A stretch of DNA of 43,653 bases from Psychromonas sp. SP041 (GCF_000470315.2 NZ_CBRF02000040.1:1-43653), one strand, 5' to 3'. Positions 25,732 through 33,970 are shown, numbered from the stretch's first letter. Made by a program: numbers and translations. Notes: generated from the sequence alone by a model not told the origin.

Positions 25732-26445
25732 ATGCATAACCCATTCATACAGATTGCAGGCTCAAAGCGCAGTCTACATGTGCAAGTAGCACGTGAAATA
25801 GCGCGAAAAATATTATCTGGTGAAGCGGCTCAGAATGAGATCATTCCAAGTGAAATGGTGTTATGTCAGCAATTCAGTGTTAGCCGAACTGCGCTACGAG
25901 AAGCTATTAAATTATTAACATCAAAAGGTTTATTAGAATCTAAGCCGAAAGTAGGAACACGTGTTAAAAGTCGTGATAACTGGAACTTTTTAGATGCGCA
26001 GTTATTAGATTGGGTTATTGACCTAGGCGATAATGCGATTGTTTACCAAGAGTTCTTGGCATTACGTAAAGCAATTGAACCAGAGGCTGCTGCATTAGCA
26101 GCAAAAAATGCAACAGCACAGCAAAGAATTTTGTTATCTGCTACTTTCCAACAAATGGATTATGTGTCTAAAAACTTTGATTCTGCAAAGTGGATGGAAG
26201 TGGATATGGAGTTTCATCGCCTTGTATTTTTATCAACAGGCAATAGCTTTTATTTACCTTTTGCTAATGTGCTATGTACTATGTTTAAAAGCTTTATTAG
26301 CCACTCGTCTGAAAAAGGCGGCACTTGTATCGGTGAACATCGCGCGATTTATTCTGCCATTATGGCCGGTGATGCAGAGAAAGCACGTGAAGCTAATATT
26401 ACTTTGTTAGCAAATACAAACCATCGTTTACCTACTAGTAACTAA
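25732..26445 (+). CDS. FadR-subfamily GntR regulator, probable alginate/KDG regulator
   Basis: A 237-residue transcription factor. The N-terminal winged helix-turn-helix (about 15-80) contains IIPSEMVLCQQFSVSRTALR and the wing GLLESKPKVGTRV. The C-terminal FCD domain (about 95-225) has the residues usually used for metal and ligand contact (VDMEFHRLVF, FISHSSE, GEHRAIYSAI). The neighbours are two oligoalginate lyases and kdgK-eda, so it probably responds to DEH, KDG or a related sugar acid. Two sites matching the subfamily consensus TNGTNNNACNA lie in the divergent promoter region of those genes. A TATAAT 29 bases before the ATG may be its own promoter. The exact ligand is not known; ExuR-, LldR- and DgoR-like proteins share this fold. 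Confidence 0.88.
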   Translation: MHNPFIQIAGSKRSLHVQVAREIARKILSGEAAQNEIIPSEMVLCQQFSVSRTALREAIKLLTSKGLLESKPKVGTRVKSRDNWNFLDAQLLDWVIDLGDNAIVYQEFLALRKAIEPEAAALAAKNATAQQRILLSATFQQMDYVSKNFDSAKWMEVDMEFHRLVFLSTGNSFYLPFANVLCTMFKSFISHSSEKGGTCIGEHRAIYSAIMAGDAEKAREANITLLANTNHRLPTSN

Positions 26446-26467
26446 TTATTGAGTTATCAATAGTTAA

Positions 26468-26510
26468 AATAAAGGCCGTTGTCAGTAATTTACTGACAAC
26501 GGCCTTTTTG
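26468..26510 (+). terminator. terminator of the GntR gene
   Basis: AAAGGCCGTTGTCAGTA/TACTGACAACGGCCTTT, a perfect 17-bp stem with a 3-base loop followed by TT, 25 bases after the stop codon. Confidence 0.92.
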
Positions 26511-26597
26511 TTTTTCGCTATTTTATTTTGACGCTGTTTTAACAAGTAAATAGATAGGCTATTTATTGTGATTGGTATTAAAGCAATAAAAGTCTAA

Positions 26598-26628
26598 TTA
26601 AGCCTTTTGTAGAATTATAAAGGCTTAA
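26598..26628 (-). terminator. possible terminator of the PL17 operon
   Basis: TTAAGCCTTT/AAAGGCTTAA with an 11-base loop, just past the stop of the downstream lyase gene on the minus strand. The U tract is weak (ACTTTTATT a few bases later). Confidence 0.5.
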
Positions 26629-26640
26629 TTTATTAACTAT

Positions 26641-28818
26641 TTACTTGTTGATAATCTCAATATAACCGGCCCAACTAAGCGTTTTGCCATCGATGACTAT
26701 GCTTGTTTTGGTGTTTTCATTTACATTAGCAAGATTGCTCACACAGACTTTAATTTGTTTGCCATCAATTAGATTAAGGCCAACAACAGAGGCTGTATTA
26801 TCAGCGTGTAAAACCGTTACAGAATCAATTTGTCCTCGGGCATTTAGGCTCGCTTCTATCGCTTCATTAAAGTAACCGTGTGTTTCATAAACATTTGCAA
26901 ATAAATGGTTAGCTGCCTTTTGGCGAAGAATGAACATTGGCTCATTACGTAAGTTAAAGTCTGGATCGTTAGCACCAGTACGAGCAAAGATAATTTCACT
27001 GTCTTTATTTGCACTGCTGATCAATGAATAGTAACTGTTGCCCATTAACCAAGTTGTTAATGATGAACCTTCTACCTTACCTTGACCAAGATTCCAAAGG
27101 TGTTGGTAACCATAGTCATTACCCACAGTACTTAAGCTTTTATGTGCTTGATACTCAAAGTTAGTACGGATGATTTGTCCATTATAATGAACAGGGTAAT
27201 CGTAGCTATGCTCTTCTTTACTGATCATACGGAATAGATCAATAATAAGCGGTTTTTCAAACTCTTCTGACTCAAGCATAATAACGGTACGCTGCTGATC
27301 AATACCTGTGTAGTAATCTCGAGCAAAAGCACTCATTGCTTGCAGCTTTCCATCGCCTGTTCCATTAGACGCTTCATTAGCTAACAATGTGAAGTGTTTT
27401 TCACCAAAGTGCTGTTGTGCAATCGCTGTACTACCTTGGTTTTGGCTGATTTGATCAACCACAACGGTGTTGTGTGCAATAGTTTGTTTACAATAACTTT
27501 TGTTTTCAGGAATGTAACGACCACCAAATTTAGGCTCGATGTTAACCCAACGACCGTAACCGTAGTCATTAATGAATTCTTGATTGTTGTTAAATAGACT
27601 TAAATGCAAACCATCAAAGTGACCATGATCTAATGCAGAATGAAGCTTTGCATCACTACCATGTTGCCCGTACCAAAGTAATGCCATGCTATCGTCAGAT
27701 TTACTATCACGATGACGTAGAATGGTTACTCCACCACACTCGCCTTCAGCACCATCAGTGAGGCTTAAGCTACCCCAGTTAAAGTTCGCTACATCGGCAT
27801 TGTTATCTAGTGCGTTAGATAGTGCTGCGCCAGTGTTATGAACCCAAACATGACCTTGGTGTTTAGCCATCGCTAATAATGTCTCATTTTGCTCGTAACG
27901 GTCGAAACAGATGTTAGTCGCTAATAAAATACCTAGATCTCTAATGTCCATTGTACGAGATGAGTCATTTAATGCGGGTAACGTACCGTTAGGAAATGCT
28001 GTCGACATGACCGCATAAGCTGTTGTCTTAATCACTTCATCTTTTAATTGGTAGATGCCGATCTCTGGTTGGCGACGTTCAATAGTTTCCGCGAATAGGA
28101 AGATTGGACGTAGTGAAAAACGATGGTAATACGGACCTTCCATGTAGTAGCCATCAGGCGAGAATAATTGTGTTAATTGTGCAATAAAGCCACCAGAAAC
28201 ACTGTCACCTTTTAGGCCATAGATTGCTTTGTCGACGGTCGCTTGATCATTGATTGCATAAGCACAAATACCAGCACTTGCCACTGACCATAGACCGTGG
28301 TTATGAATAATGTCGAAGTTTTCTGCATAGGTGACTACAAACATCTCAAGCATCACTTTAAATAAGTCATTTTCTATAAGTTGTTGCTGATCTTCTGTTA
28401 ACTCATGACGAATACAAGAATAAGCACACGATGAATATAGCATCCACATATTTTCGTTTAGTGTTTGGTGAAATAAACGACCTGGTTTATTGGAGTCTCG
28501 ACTAACGTTTAGCTCACGGTGTTTATAAACCTTTGCATATTCAACTAACATAGTTGTTGCGTAATCTAGGTAACGTTTATCTTCAGTAATTAAGTATAAA
28601 CGACCTGCTAGATCTAAATGAATATAGTTTTGCTTATGACGGTTATGTTCGTAACCGCCTGCTTCACCATGTCCTGGAATTTCAATACCAATTGGCATGT
28701 AAGCTTCAAGTGCTTCAATCTCTTCAGTAATAGAGCGACCAATTAGTGAGTCAGTGCCTACGTATTGACGTAAGTCAGCTGCTTGTTCATAGCTCATTAG
28801 TAATGGTTGGTAACTCAT
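26641..28818 (-). CDS. PL17 oligoalginate lyase, copy A (divergent loop)
   Basis: A 725-residue exo-type alginate lyase of polysaccharide lyase family 17, releasing unsaturated monouronates that turn into DEH. No signal peptide is seen (MSYQPLLMSYEQAADLRQYV), so it should act inside the cell. The N-terminal (alpha/alpha) toroid carries Asn173-His174 (HNHGLW) and Tyr230 (EGPYYHRF). The C-terminal heparinase II/III-like sheet domain carries the HGHFD metal site (398-402) and Tyr442 (NKSYCKQTIAHN); these match the catalytic positions described for PL17 lyases such as Alg17C. Unlike copy B it has about eight extra residues between Gln-His-Gly (385-387) and His398, and Cys rather than Ala after Tyr442. 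It starts 2 bases after copy B, in one operon. Confidence 0.92.
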   Translation of the reverse strand: MSYQPLLMSYEQAADLRQYVGTDSLIGRSITEEIEALEAYMPIGIEIPGHGEAGGYEHNRHKQNYIHLDLAGRLYLITEDKRYLDYATTMLVEYAKVYKHRELNVSRDSNKPGRLFHQTLNENMWMLYSSCAYSCIRHELTEDQQQLIENDLFKVMLEMFVVTYAENFDIIHNHGLWSVASAGICAYAINDQATVDKAIYGLKGDSVSGGFIAQLTQLFSPDGYYMEGPYYHRFSLRPIFLFAETIERRQPEIGIYQLKDEVIKTTAYAVMSTAFPNGTLPALNDSSRTMDIRDLGILLATNICFDRYEQNETLLAMAKHQGHVWVHNTGAALSNALDNNADVANFNWGSLSLTDGAEGECGGVTILRHRDSKSDDSMALLWYGQHGSDAKLHSALDHGHFDGLHLSLFNNNQEFINDYGYGRWVNIEPKFGGRYIPENKSYCKQTIAHNTVVVDQISQNQGSTAIAQQHFGEKHFTLLANEASNGTGDGKLQAMSAFARDYYTGIDQQRTVIMLESEEFEKPLIIDLFRMISKEEHSYDYPVHYNGQIIRTNFEYQAHKSLSTVGNDYGYQHLWNLGQGKVEGSSLTTWLMGNSYYSLISSANKDSEIIFARTGANDPDFNLRNEPMFILRQKAANHLFANVYETHGYFNEAIEASLNARGQIDSVTVLHADNTASVVGLNLIDGKQIKVCVSNLANVNENTKTSIVIDGKTLSWAGYIEIINK

Positions 28819-28820
28819 GA

Positions 28821-30959
28821 TTAAACCTCTTTACTTTCTACAGCAACAAAACCTTGGAAGCTGTATGTTTGATTATTAAATTCGATAGTGGTTTGACTCT
28901 CAGCTGTTGCATTACAGTCGTTATTAACCATCACTGTTAGTGCAATACCTTCACCTATAAGATCTACAACGGTTGCATCGTCATTAAAACCTACAATATT
29001 AATTGAATAAATTTTACCGCGAGCATCTAAGCTAGCTTCAATTGCTTCATTAAAGTAACCATGCGTTTCTATCACATTAGCAAATAGAGCATTTTTAGCT
29101 TCGCGGCGTAGAATTAAGCTTGTTTCGCTACGTAAGTTAAATGATGGGTCGTTAGCACCTGTACGAGTAAAGAATAAGGTATCGTCAGAAGAAGATGCAC
29201 TCAACCATGTGTAATAGCTGCTACCTTGTAACCAACTGACTAAACTTGTGTCTTTTGCTGCTGCACCTTCACTTTCGTTCCATAAATGTTGGTAACCTGC
29301 ATCATCACCCATTGGATTTAATATTGCGTGTTGTTTGTGCTCAACATTGGTACGAATGATTTGACCTTGGTACTGTAGCGAGTAGTCGTATTGGTGTACT
29401 TCTTCACTGATTAAGCGGAATAAATCAATAAGTAGTGGTTTTTCTAGTTGTTCATGCTCAATTAAAATAAGTGAGCGTTGTTGGTCAACACCTGGGTAAA
29501 AGTCAACAGCATAAGCACTCATTGCTTGTGTTTTACCGCTACCAATAAAGAAGTGTGGTGTGCCGTGTTTACTATCAGCTGTATCAACATCAAAGTTGTT
29601 TTGGCAACCTGCATCAACAGACACTAAGTTATGTGCAATAGTTTGGCGTGCATAAGATTTATTTTCGTCAAGGTAACGGCCGCCAAATTTAGGTTCGATG
29701 TTCACCCAACGTCCAAATCCATAATCACGTAATACTTCTTGGTTATTATTAAAGTAAGTCATACCTAATGTATCGAAGTGACCGTGACCCATACCATGCT
29801 GACCATAGTTCATCACTAATTGGCTAATATCACCCTTTGCATTTTGCATGCGGATAAAGCCTTGAGCACCTTTATCACCATCAGGACCTTCGCTTAATTC
29901 AACACTTGGTAAGCAAGGCACTTCAACTGAGTCTTGCGCTTGGTAAGCTTGCGATAAAGCAATGCCACAACCGCTGATCCAAATTTGTTGCTGAATTTTA
30001 GCAATACCAAATAAGTTGGTATCTTCTGGGTAATGTTTTGCATATAAACTCACTGCTATCACTACACCTTCATCTTTAATATCCATGCTTTTTGAAGCAT
30101 CGTTTAATGATGGGAAAACACCATTAGGATAAGCGGTCGATAATAAAGATTGGATTGTTTTACCGATAACTTGGCCTTTAAAGTTAAAAATATCTAACTC
30201 TGGACGGAAACGCTGAGTTAACTCCGCTAATAAACATAAAGGACGAATTGCATAACGGTGATAATAAGGTCCTTCAATGTAATAACCTGAAGGTGCAAAT
30301 AAATTGCTTAATTGTGCAAGGAAGCCTCCTTGTATGTCATCACCGGCTAAACCATGTAATGCCAAATCAATATATTTTTCTTGTCCAATGGCTGCGCCAC
30401 ATGCTGCTGTTGCCGCCACTGCCCATACGCCATGATTATGAATACGGTCAAAGTCAAAATGGTACTTTACTGTCGCTACTTCTAACATTGGTTCAAATAA
30501 GCGACTTATAATGTGAGCGCGTTGTGCTTCAGTCAACCAATGGCTAATACAGCTGTAGCCCAAACTGGCATACAATAACCAAACATGTTCGTTTAGCATT
30601 TGGTGAAATAGGCGTCCTGGTGGATTCGTATTACGTTGTTCTTGGAATCCTAATGCTAAATATTTATCGGCATATTGTGTTAATAAGTCAGCTGCAAATT
30701 GGGCATATTTCTCATCGCCTGTGATTAAAAATAGGCGTCCAGCTTGGTCAATATATTTATAATTTTGTTGATGCTTATTATGTGCGTAACCGCCAGCTGG
30801 GCTGTGCCCTGGTACGTCTATTGGTTGCGTAAGGTAGTTATCTGTATCGTTAATTAGGGCTTCGAGGCTGAGTCCCATTAGGCTTTGTTTACCGAGTTCT
30901 TCTTGGATGGTAGTAATTTCTTGTTGGTCCATAAGAACAGCGTTGACATTGGCAGGCAT
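28821..30959 (-). CDS. PL17 oligoalginate lyase, copy B (canonical loop)
   Basis: A 712-residue PL17 lyase, clear paralogue of the gene downstream. Catalytic positions: Asn175-His176 (HNHGVW), Tyr232 (EGPYYHRY), the compact QHGMGHGHFD (His392, His394) and Tyr436 (NKSYARQTIAHN). No signal peptide is present. GAGG lies 6 bases before the ATG. It leads the operon and is transcribed divergently from kdgK across a 740-base control region. A likely promoter (TTTACA at 31024-31019, TATTAC at 31001-30996) lies just upstream with a GntR-type operator in its spacer. The tandem pair probably arose by duplication followed by strong divergence. Confidence 0.93.
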   Translation of the reverse strand: MPANVNAVLMDQQEITTIQEELGKQSLMGLSLEALINDTDNYLTQPIDVPGHSPAGGYAHNKHQQNYKYIDQAGRLFLITGDEKYAQFAADLLTQYADKYLALGFQEQRNTNPPGRLFHQMLNEHVWLLYASLGYSCISHWLTEAQRAHIISRLFEPMLEVATVKYHFDFDRIHNHGVWAVAATAACGAAIGQEKYIDLALHGLAGDDIQGGFLAQLSNLFAPSGYYIEGPYYHRYAIRPLCLLAELTQRFRPELDIFNFKGQVIGKTIQSLLSTAYPNGVFPSLNDASKSMDIKDEGVVIAVSLYAKHYPEDTNLFGIAKIQQQIWISGCGIALSQAYQAQDSVEVPCLPSVELSEGPDGDKGAQGFIRMQNAKGDISQLVMNYGQHGMGHGHFDTLGMTYFNNNQEVLRDYGFGRWVNIEPKFGGRYLDENKSYARQTIAHNLVSVDAGCQNNFDVDTADSKHGTPHFFIGSGKTQAMSAYAVDFYPGVDQQRSLILIEHEQLEKPLLIDLFRLISEEVHQYDYSLQYQGQIIRTNVEHKQHAILNPMGDDAGYQHLWNESEGAAAKDTSLVSWLQGSSYYTWLSASSSDDTLFFTRTGANDPSFNLRSETSLILRREAKNALFANVIETHGYFNEAIEASLDARGKIYSINIVGFNDDATVVDLIGEGIALTVMVNNDCNATAESQTTIEFNNQTYSFQGFVAVESKEV

Positions 30960-30995
30960 TGTGACCTCATTGCATATAAAGTGGATAGAAACAGT

Positions 30996-31024
30996 GTAAT
31001 AAAGTAATACAAATAGACTGTAAA
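30996..31024 (-). promoter_or_regulatory. PL17 operon promoter with GntR-type operator in the spacer
   Basis: On the minus strand TTTACA, a 17-base spacer and TATTAC, giving a start near 30989. The spacer contains 31002-31012 (plus strand AAGTAATACAA), which matches 10 of 11 positions of the FadR-subfamily consensus TNGTNNNACNA. A repressor bound there would sit between -35 and -10. Confidence 0.55.
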
Positions 31025-31261
31025 ATCACTTTTATTTTTTAGTTTTTAGGGTTGAGCTCTCTATTTTTAATCTTTTAAATTAACTTGAATTAGCTTTACT
31101 CATCACTTTTAGATAATTGTTACTGCTTTTCAGTGGCTTAAGCCTTAAGTACTTTTTTATCACCTTATAATGTAAGATTAGTTGATATGCAGTTGCTGTC
31201 TCATCGAGTACTTTCTATGTTTATTGATATCTAATTAATTATTTTGATTGTGATGTAGGTG

Positions 31262-31277
31262 AATGATCTGGATCACA
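31262..31277 (+). promoter_or_regulatory. CRP site in the PL17/kdgK intergenic region
   Basis: AATGATCTGGATCACA matches 13 of 16 bases of the palindromic CRP consensus. Its centre is about 60 bases upstream of the start predicted from TACAAT at 31317-31322, the class I spacing. Confidence 0.65.
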
Positions 31278-31289
31278 CATAGTGTCATT

Positions 31290-31322
31290 TTGTATTACAA
31301 ATCGTCCCGTGTAATGTACAAT
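31290..31322 (+). promoter_or_regulatory. kdgK-side promoter with perfect GntR-type operator
   Basis: TTGTATTACAA (31290-31300) is a perfect 11-bp dyad fitting TNGTNNNACNA exactly. It overlaps the -35 of a candidate promoter ATTACA (31294-31299), 17 bases, TACAAT (31317-31322). With the CRP site upstream this gives a coherent activator/repressor layout. The next gene, kdgK, starts 370 bases downstream, so the message would have a long leader. Confidence 0.5.
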
Positions 31323-31329
31323 TTTTGAC

Positions 31330-31668
31330 TTATAACAATAACAAATTAAATGTTAATCAAGGTCATGTTTTGATTTGAATAGTCACCGAAACAATACGCT
31401 TTCGTACTTTTTTGAATAAACAGGCTTTTTTAACGCCCATGAGATACTTTCTGGTTTTTTGATTAAGCTTATTTTTTGTTAAATCGCATTGATTAGTCGT
31501 TTTATTTTATATAAATCAAGATGGCTAATGTGTTTACTAACATAAATTCGCGCAAGCAAATAAACTCTGCACAAAGTACTTTTACATTATTAGTATAAAA
31601 TGCTGATTTTATAATCAAAGCCAATATGGCCAAGTTATGAATAGCAAGAAAATGAATAGAGGATGCAA
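31330..31668 (+). other. long leader between candidate promoter and kdgK
   Basis: About 340 AT-rich bases without a supported gene. A weak stem (CGAAA 31387-31391, TTTCG 31400-31404) followed by TACTTTTTT could end a short transcript, and TATAAT-like boxes near 31600 could give a second kdgK promoter. Nothing here is certain. Confidence 0.35.
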
Positions 31669-31707
31669 ATGAATCCATTTTTTATAACAGAGGTGGCTAA
31701 TGGCTAA
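31669..31707 (+). CDS. possible 12-codon leader peptide overlapping kdgK start
   Basis: ATG at 31669 with its own SD (AGAGGA) opens MNPFFITEVANG and stops at 31705-31707, eight bases inside kdgK. Its codons Glu-Val cover the kdgK SD (AGAGG), so translation of the leader would pass over the kdgK initiation region and could couple the two. Confidence 0.4.
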   Translation: MNPFFITEVANG

Positions 31708-32635
31708 TTTAAATATCGCTTTGATTGGCGAATGTATGATTGAATTGCAGGAAGTTAATGGTGTTCTACGCAGAAGTTTTGGTGGAGACACACTAAATAC
31801 AGCGATATATTTATCGCGTTTAACATCAGGTAAAGACGTTAATGTTAGTTATGTAACAGCGCTAGGCCAAGATAAAATTAGCCAAGAAATGATTGATGCT
31901 TGGAATGCCGAAGGTATTGATGCTCAATTTGTTCAACGTTCTGAAACAAGACAGCCTGGTTTGTACATGGTTGAAACAGATCCAACAGGCGAGCGTAGTT
32001 TCTTATACTGGCGTGATGCTGCTGCTGCAAAATTCTGGCTTGAAACGGCAAGTGATGAACTTATTGAATCACTATTGAAGCAAGATGTTATTTATTTGTC
32101 GGGTATTAGTTTAGCTATTTTACCGCCATCAAGCCGCGAAAAACTTTACGACTTATTGGCTCGTTATAAAGCTGCTGGTGGTAAAGTTTACTTTGATAAC
32201 AACTACCGTCCTAAATTATGGAATTCTGCAGAAGAAGCGGCTGAAGGTTTCAAACGTATCTTATCTGTAACGCATACTGGCTTATTAACTTTTGATGATG
32301 AGCAAGCTCTATTTGGTGACACAACGGTTGAACAATGTATCGAACGTACACGTGCTTTAGGTGTTCAAGAAATTGTTATCAAACAAGGTGGCGGTGAATG
32401 TTTAATTATTACCGCTGAGGATTCTATTAGTGTTGCTGCTCAAAAAGTAGCTCCTGAAAATGTTATTGATACAACAGCTGCAGGCGATTCGTTTGCTGCG
32501 GGTTATCTATCAAAACGTACATTAGGTGAATCAAGTGTTGCTGCTGCTGAAAAAGCACATCAAGTAGCAAGTACCGTTATACAGCATAAGGGTGCAATTA
32601 TTGATATGCAGTATATTGCTCCATTTGTAGATTAA
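31700..32635 (+). CDS. kdgK: 2-keto-3-deoxygluconate kinase
   Basis: Phosphorylates KDG to KDPG, joining alginate (and pectin) breakdown to the Entner-Doudoroff aldolase step. A 311-residue PfkB-family sugar kinase (E. coli KdgK 309). The N-terminus MANLNIALIGECMIEL with SFGGDTLNTA is the KdgK signature, and the PfkB catalytic segment is DTTAAGDSFAAG with base Asp263. The start has a strong AGAGGTGG. eda follows after 23 bases, forming a two-gene operon divergent from the lyases. The enzyme needed between DEH and KDG (DEH reductase) is not in the window. Confidence 0.96.
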   Translation: MANLNIALIGECMIELQEVNGVLRRSFGGDTLNTAIYLSRLTSGKDVNVSYVTALGQDKISQEMIDAWNAEGIDAQFVQRSETRQPGLYMVETDPTGERSFLYWRDAAAAKFWLETASDELIESLLKQDVIYLSGISLAILPPSSREKLYDLLARYKAAGGKVYFDNNYRPKLWNSAEEAAEGFKRILSVTHTGLLTFDDEQALFGDTTVEQCIERTRALGVQEIVIKQGGGECLIITAEDSISVAAQKVAPENVIDTTAAGDSFAAGYLSKRTLGESSVAAAEKAHQVASTVIQHKGAIIDMQYIAPFVD

Positions 32636-32658
32636 TTATAAATATTTAGGATAGTAAA

Positions 32659-33282
32659 ATGACAACATTAAACGAAAAGTTACAAGCACTTAAAGTAATT
32701 CCTGTAATTGCAATTAAAGATGCGAATGATGCCGTTCCATTAGGTAAAGTATTAGTTGAAAATGGTATGCCTTGTGCGGAAATTACATTCCGTACGCCTG
32801 CTGCTGCACAAGCAATTAAAAATCTACGTGAAGCGTTTCCTGAAATGCTAATCGGAGCCGGTACTGTGCTTACAAGCAAAACGGTTGATGAAGCAATTGA
32901 TGCAGGTGTTGATTTCATCGTGAGCCCTGGTTTTAACCCGACAACGGTTAAATACTGTCAGCAACGTAATATGCCAATCATTCCGGGTGTAAATAGCCCA
33001 TCTTTAGTCGAGCAAGCAATGGAAATGGGATTAACAACGTTAAAATTCTTCCCTGCTGGCCCATCTGGTGGCGTTCCAATGTTGAAATCACTCACTGCCG
33101 TTTACCCTGTTAGCTTTATGCCTACTGGTGGTGTTTCACCTGCGAATATCAATGAATATTTAGATATCAATGCAGTACTTGCTTGTGGCGGTACTTGGAT
33201 GGTTCCTGCTGATTTAATTGATAATCGTGAATGGGATAAGATTGGACAATTAGTTAAAGAAGCGGTTGCTGCTTTAAAATAA
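32659..33282 (+). CDS. eda: KDPG aldolase
   Basis: Splits 2-keto-3-deoxy-6-phosphogluconate into pyruvate and glyceraldehyde-3-phosphate. It has 207 residues (E. coli Eda 213). Glu41 and Arg45 in the EITFRTPAA motif, and Schiff-base Lys129 in TLKFFPAGPSGG, are in place. The phosphate-binding MPTGGVSP loop is also clear. The segment after the lysine reads PAGPSGG rather than PAEASGG, a common marine variant. It ends the kdgK-eda operon and is followed by a terminator. Confidence 0.96.
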   Translation: MTTLNEKLQALKVIPVIAIKDANDAVPLGKVLVENGMPCAEITFRTPAAAQAIKNLREAFPEMLIGAGTVLTSKTVDEAIDAGVDFIVSPGFNPTTVKYCQQRNMPIIPGVNSPSLVEQAMEMGLTTLKFFPAGPSGGVPMLKSLTAVYPVSFMPTGGVSPANINEYLDINAVLACGGTWMVPADLIDNREWDKIGQLVKEAVAALK

Positions 33283-33299
33283 TTATCAACTGTCTTTTA

Positions 33300-33335
33300 G
33301 AAACCTCGGTTATGTACTTAATCGAGGTTTTTTTA
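33300..33335 (+). terminator. terminator of kdgK-eda
   Basis: AAACCTCG/CGAGGTTT plus additional inner pairs (GTTA/TAAT), followed by TTTT, 18 bases after the eda stop. Confidence 0.88.
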
Positions 33336-33682
33336 TGCCCTTTAAAAATGAAGACAAAAAAGTAGTTAAGTTATTTCACTGGTTATAAATGCGAAAATAA
33401 TACCGATTACATTAAATAATGTGTGATTGGTATAAAGAATCGCTTATATTCATTTATCCCATAAATTGAATAACTCTCGCCTTAAAGAAGGTAAGCTCAG
33501 TAAAAACTGAGATAAAATAATGAATGAAATTGAGTTTACTATTATTTAGAGAAGATTTTATAGAGCAAAGGAGTCAGAAAAGTTAAGTTATTAAAGTTGA
33601 TCTAGCTAAAGAACAAGTAACCACCTATAAAGAACGGCGGTATTATTTGTTTTGAATTTTATTGGTTAGTTAATAATGTTTT
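33336..33682. other. gap between eda and metJ
   Basis: No supported gene in about 350 AT-rich bases. It holds an imperfect inverted repeat at 33399-33434 and the 3' end region of metJ, for which I see no strong intrinsic terminator. Confidence 0.5.
33399..33434. repeat. imperfect inverted repeat (ATACC...GGTAT)
   Basis: ATACCGATTACATTA (33400 on) pairs with TAATGTGTGATTGGTAT (to 33433) with two mismatches and a 2-base bulge. The right half TGTGATTGGTAT recurs alone at 26567-26578. It resembles short dispersed intergenic repeats I recall from marine gammaproteobacteria, but family membership is not shown. Confidence 0.4.
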
Positions 33683-33970
33683 TTATTTTACTGTCTTTTC
33701 CATTGTTTCTGAAATATTCACATTTTGGCTTTTATCTAATTCATCATCTTCAGGCAATGGTTGTCCTGTATAAGCATGTAAAAATGCTTCACACAATAAT
33801 TCACTATTCGTTGCATGACGTAGGTTATTTACTTGGCGTCGAGTACGTTCATCAGTCAATATTTTTAATACTTTAGTTGGTATTGAGACCGTCACTTTTT
33901 TTACCTGTTCGCTCTTTTTACCGTGCTCAGCGTAAGGACTAATATATTCACCGTTCCACTTTGTTGACAT
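33683..33970 (-). CDS. metJ: methionine repressor MetJ
   Basis: Ribbon-helix-helix repressor that binds met boxes with S-adenosylmethionine as corepressor. It has 95 residues against 105 in E. coli. The core from [20 protein letters not shown] through the DNA-binding ribbon [15 protein letters not shown] and the helices [20 protein letters not shown] is nearly identical to the enteric protein. After [11 protein letters not shown] the sequence departs and stops early, lacking the usual C-terminal EIMREMGI-type tail. No alternative frame restores it in the following bases. Two tandem met-box-like octamers lie about 70-85 bases upstream. The usual neighbours metB/metL are absent; it stands alone between eda and cyaA. 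Confidence 0.95.
   Translation of the reverse strand: MSTKWNGEYISPYAEHGKKSEQVKKVTVSIPTKVLKILTDERTRRQVNNLRHATNSELLCEAFLHAYTGQPLPEDDELDKSQNVNISETMEKTVK

Noticed and set aside
28821-30511. Open frames antisense to the PL17 genes and other long genes
   Set aside because: They have no ribosome binding sites or family resemblance and are explained by coding-strand composition.
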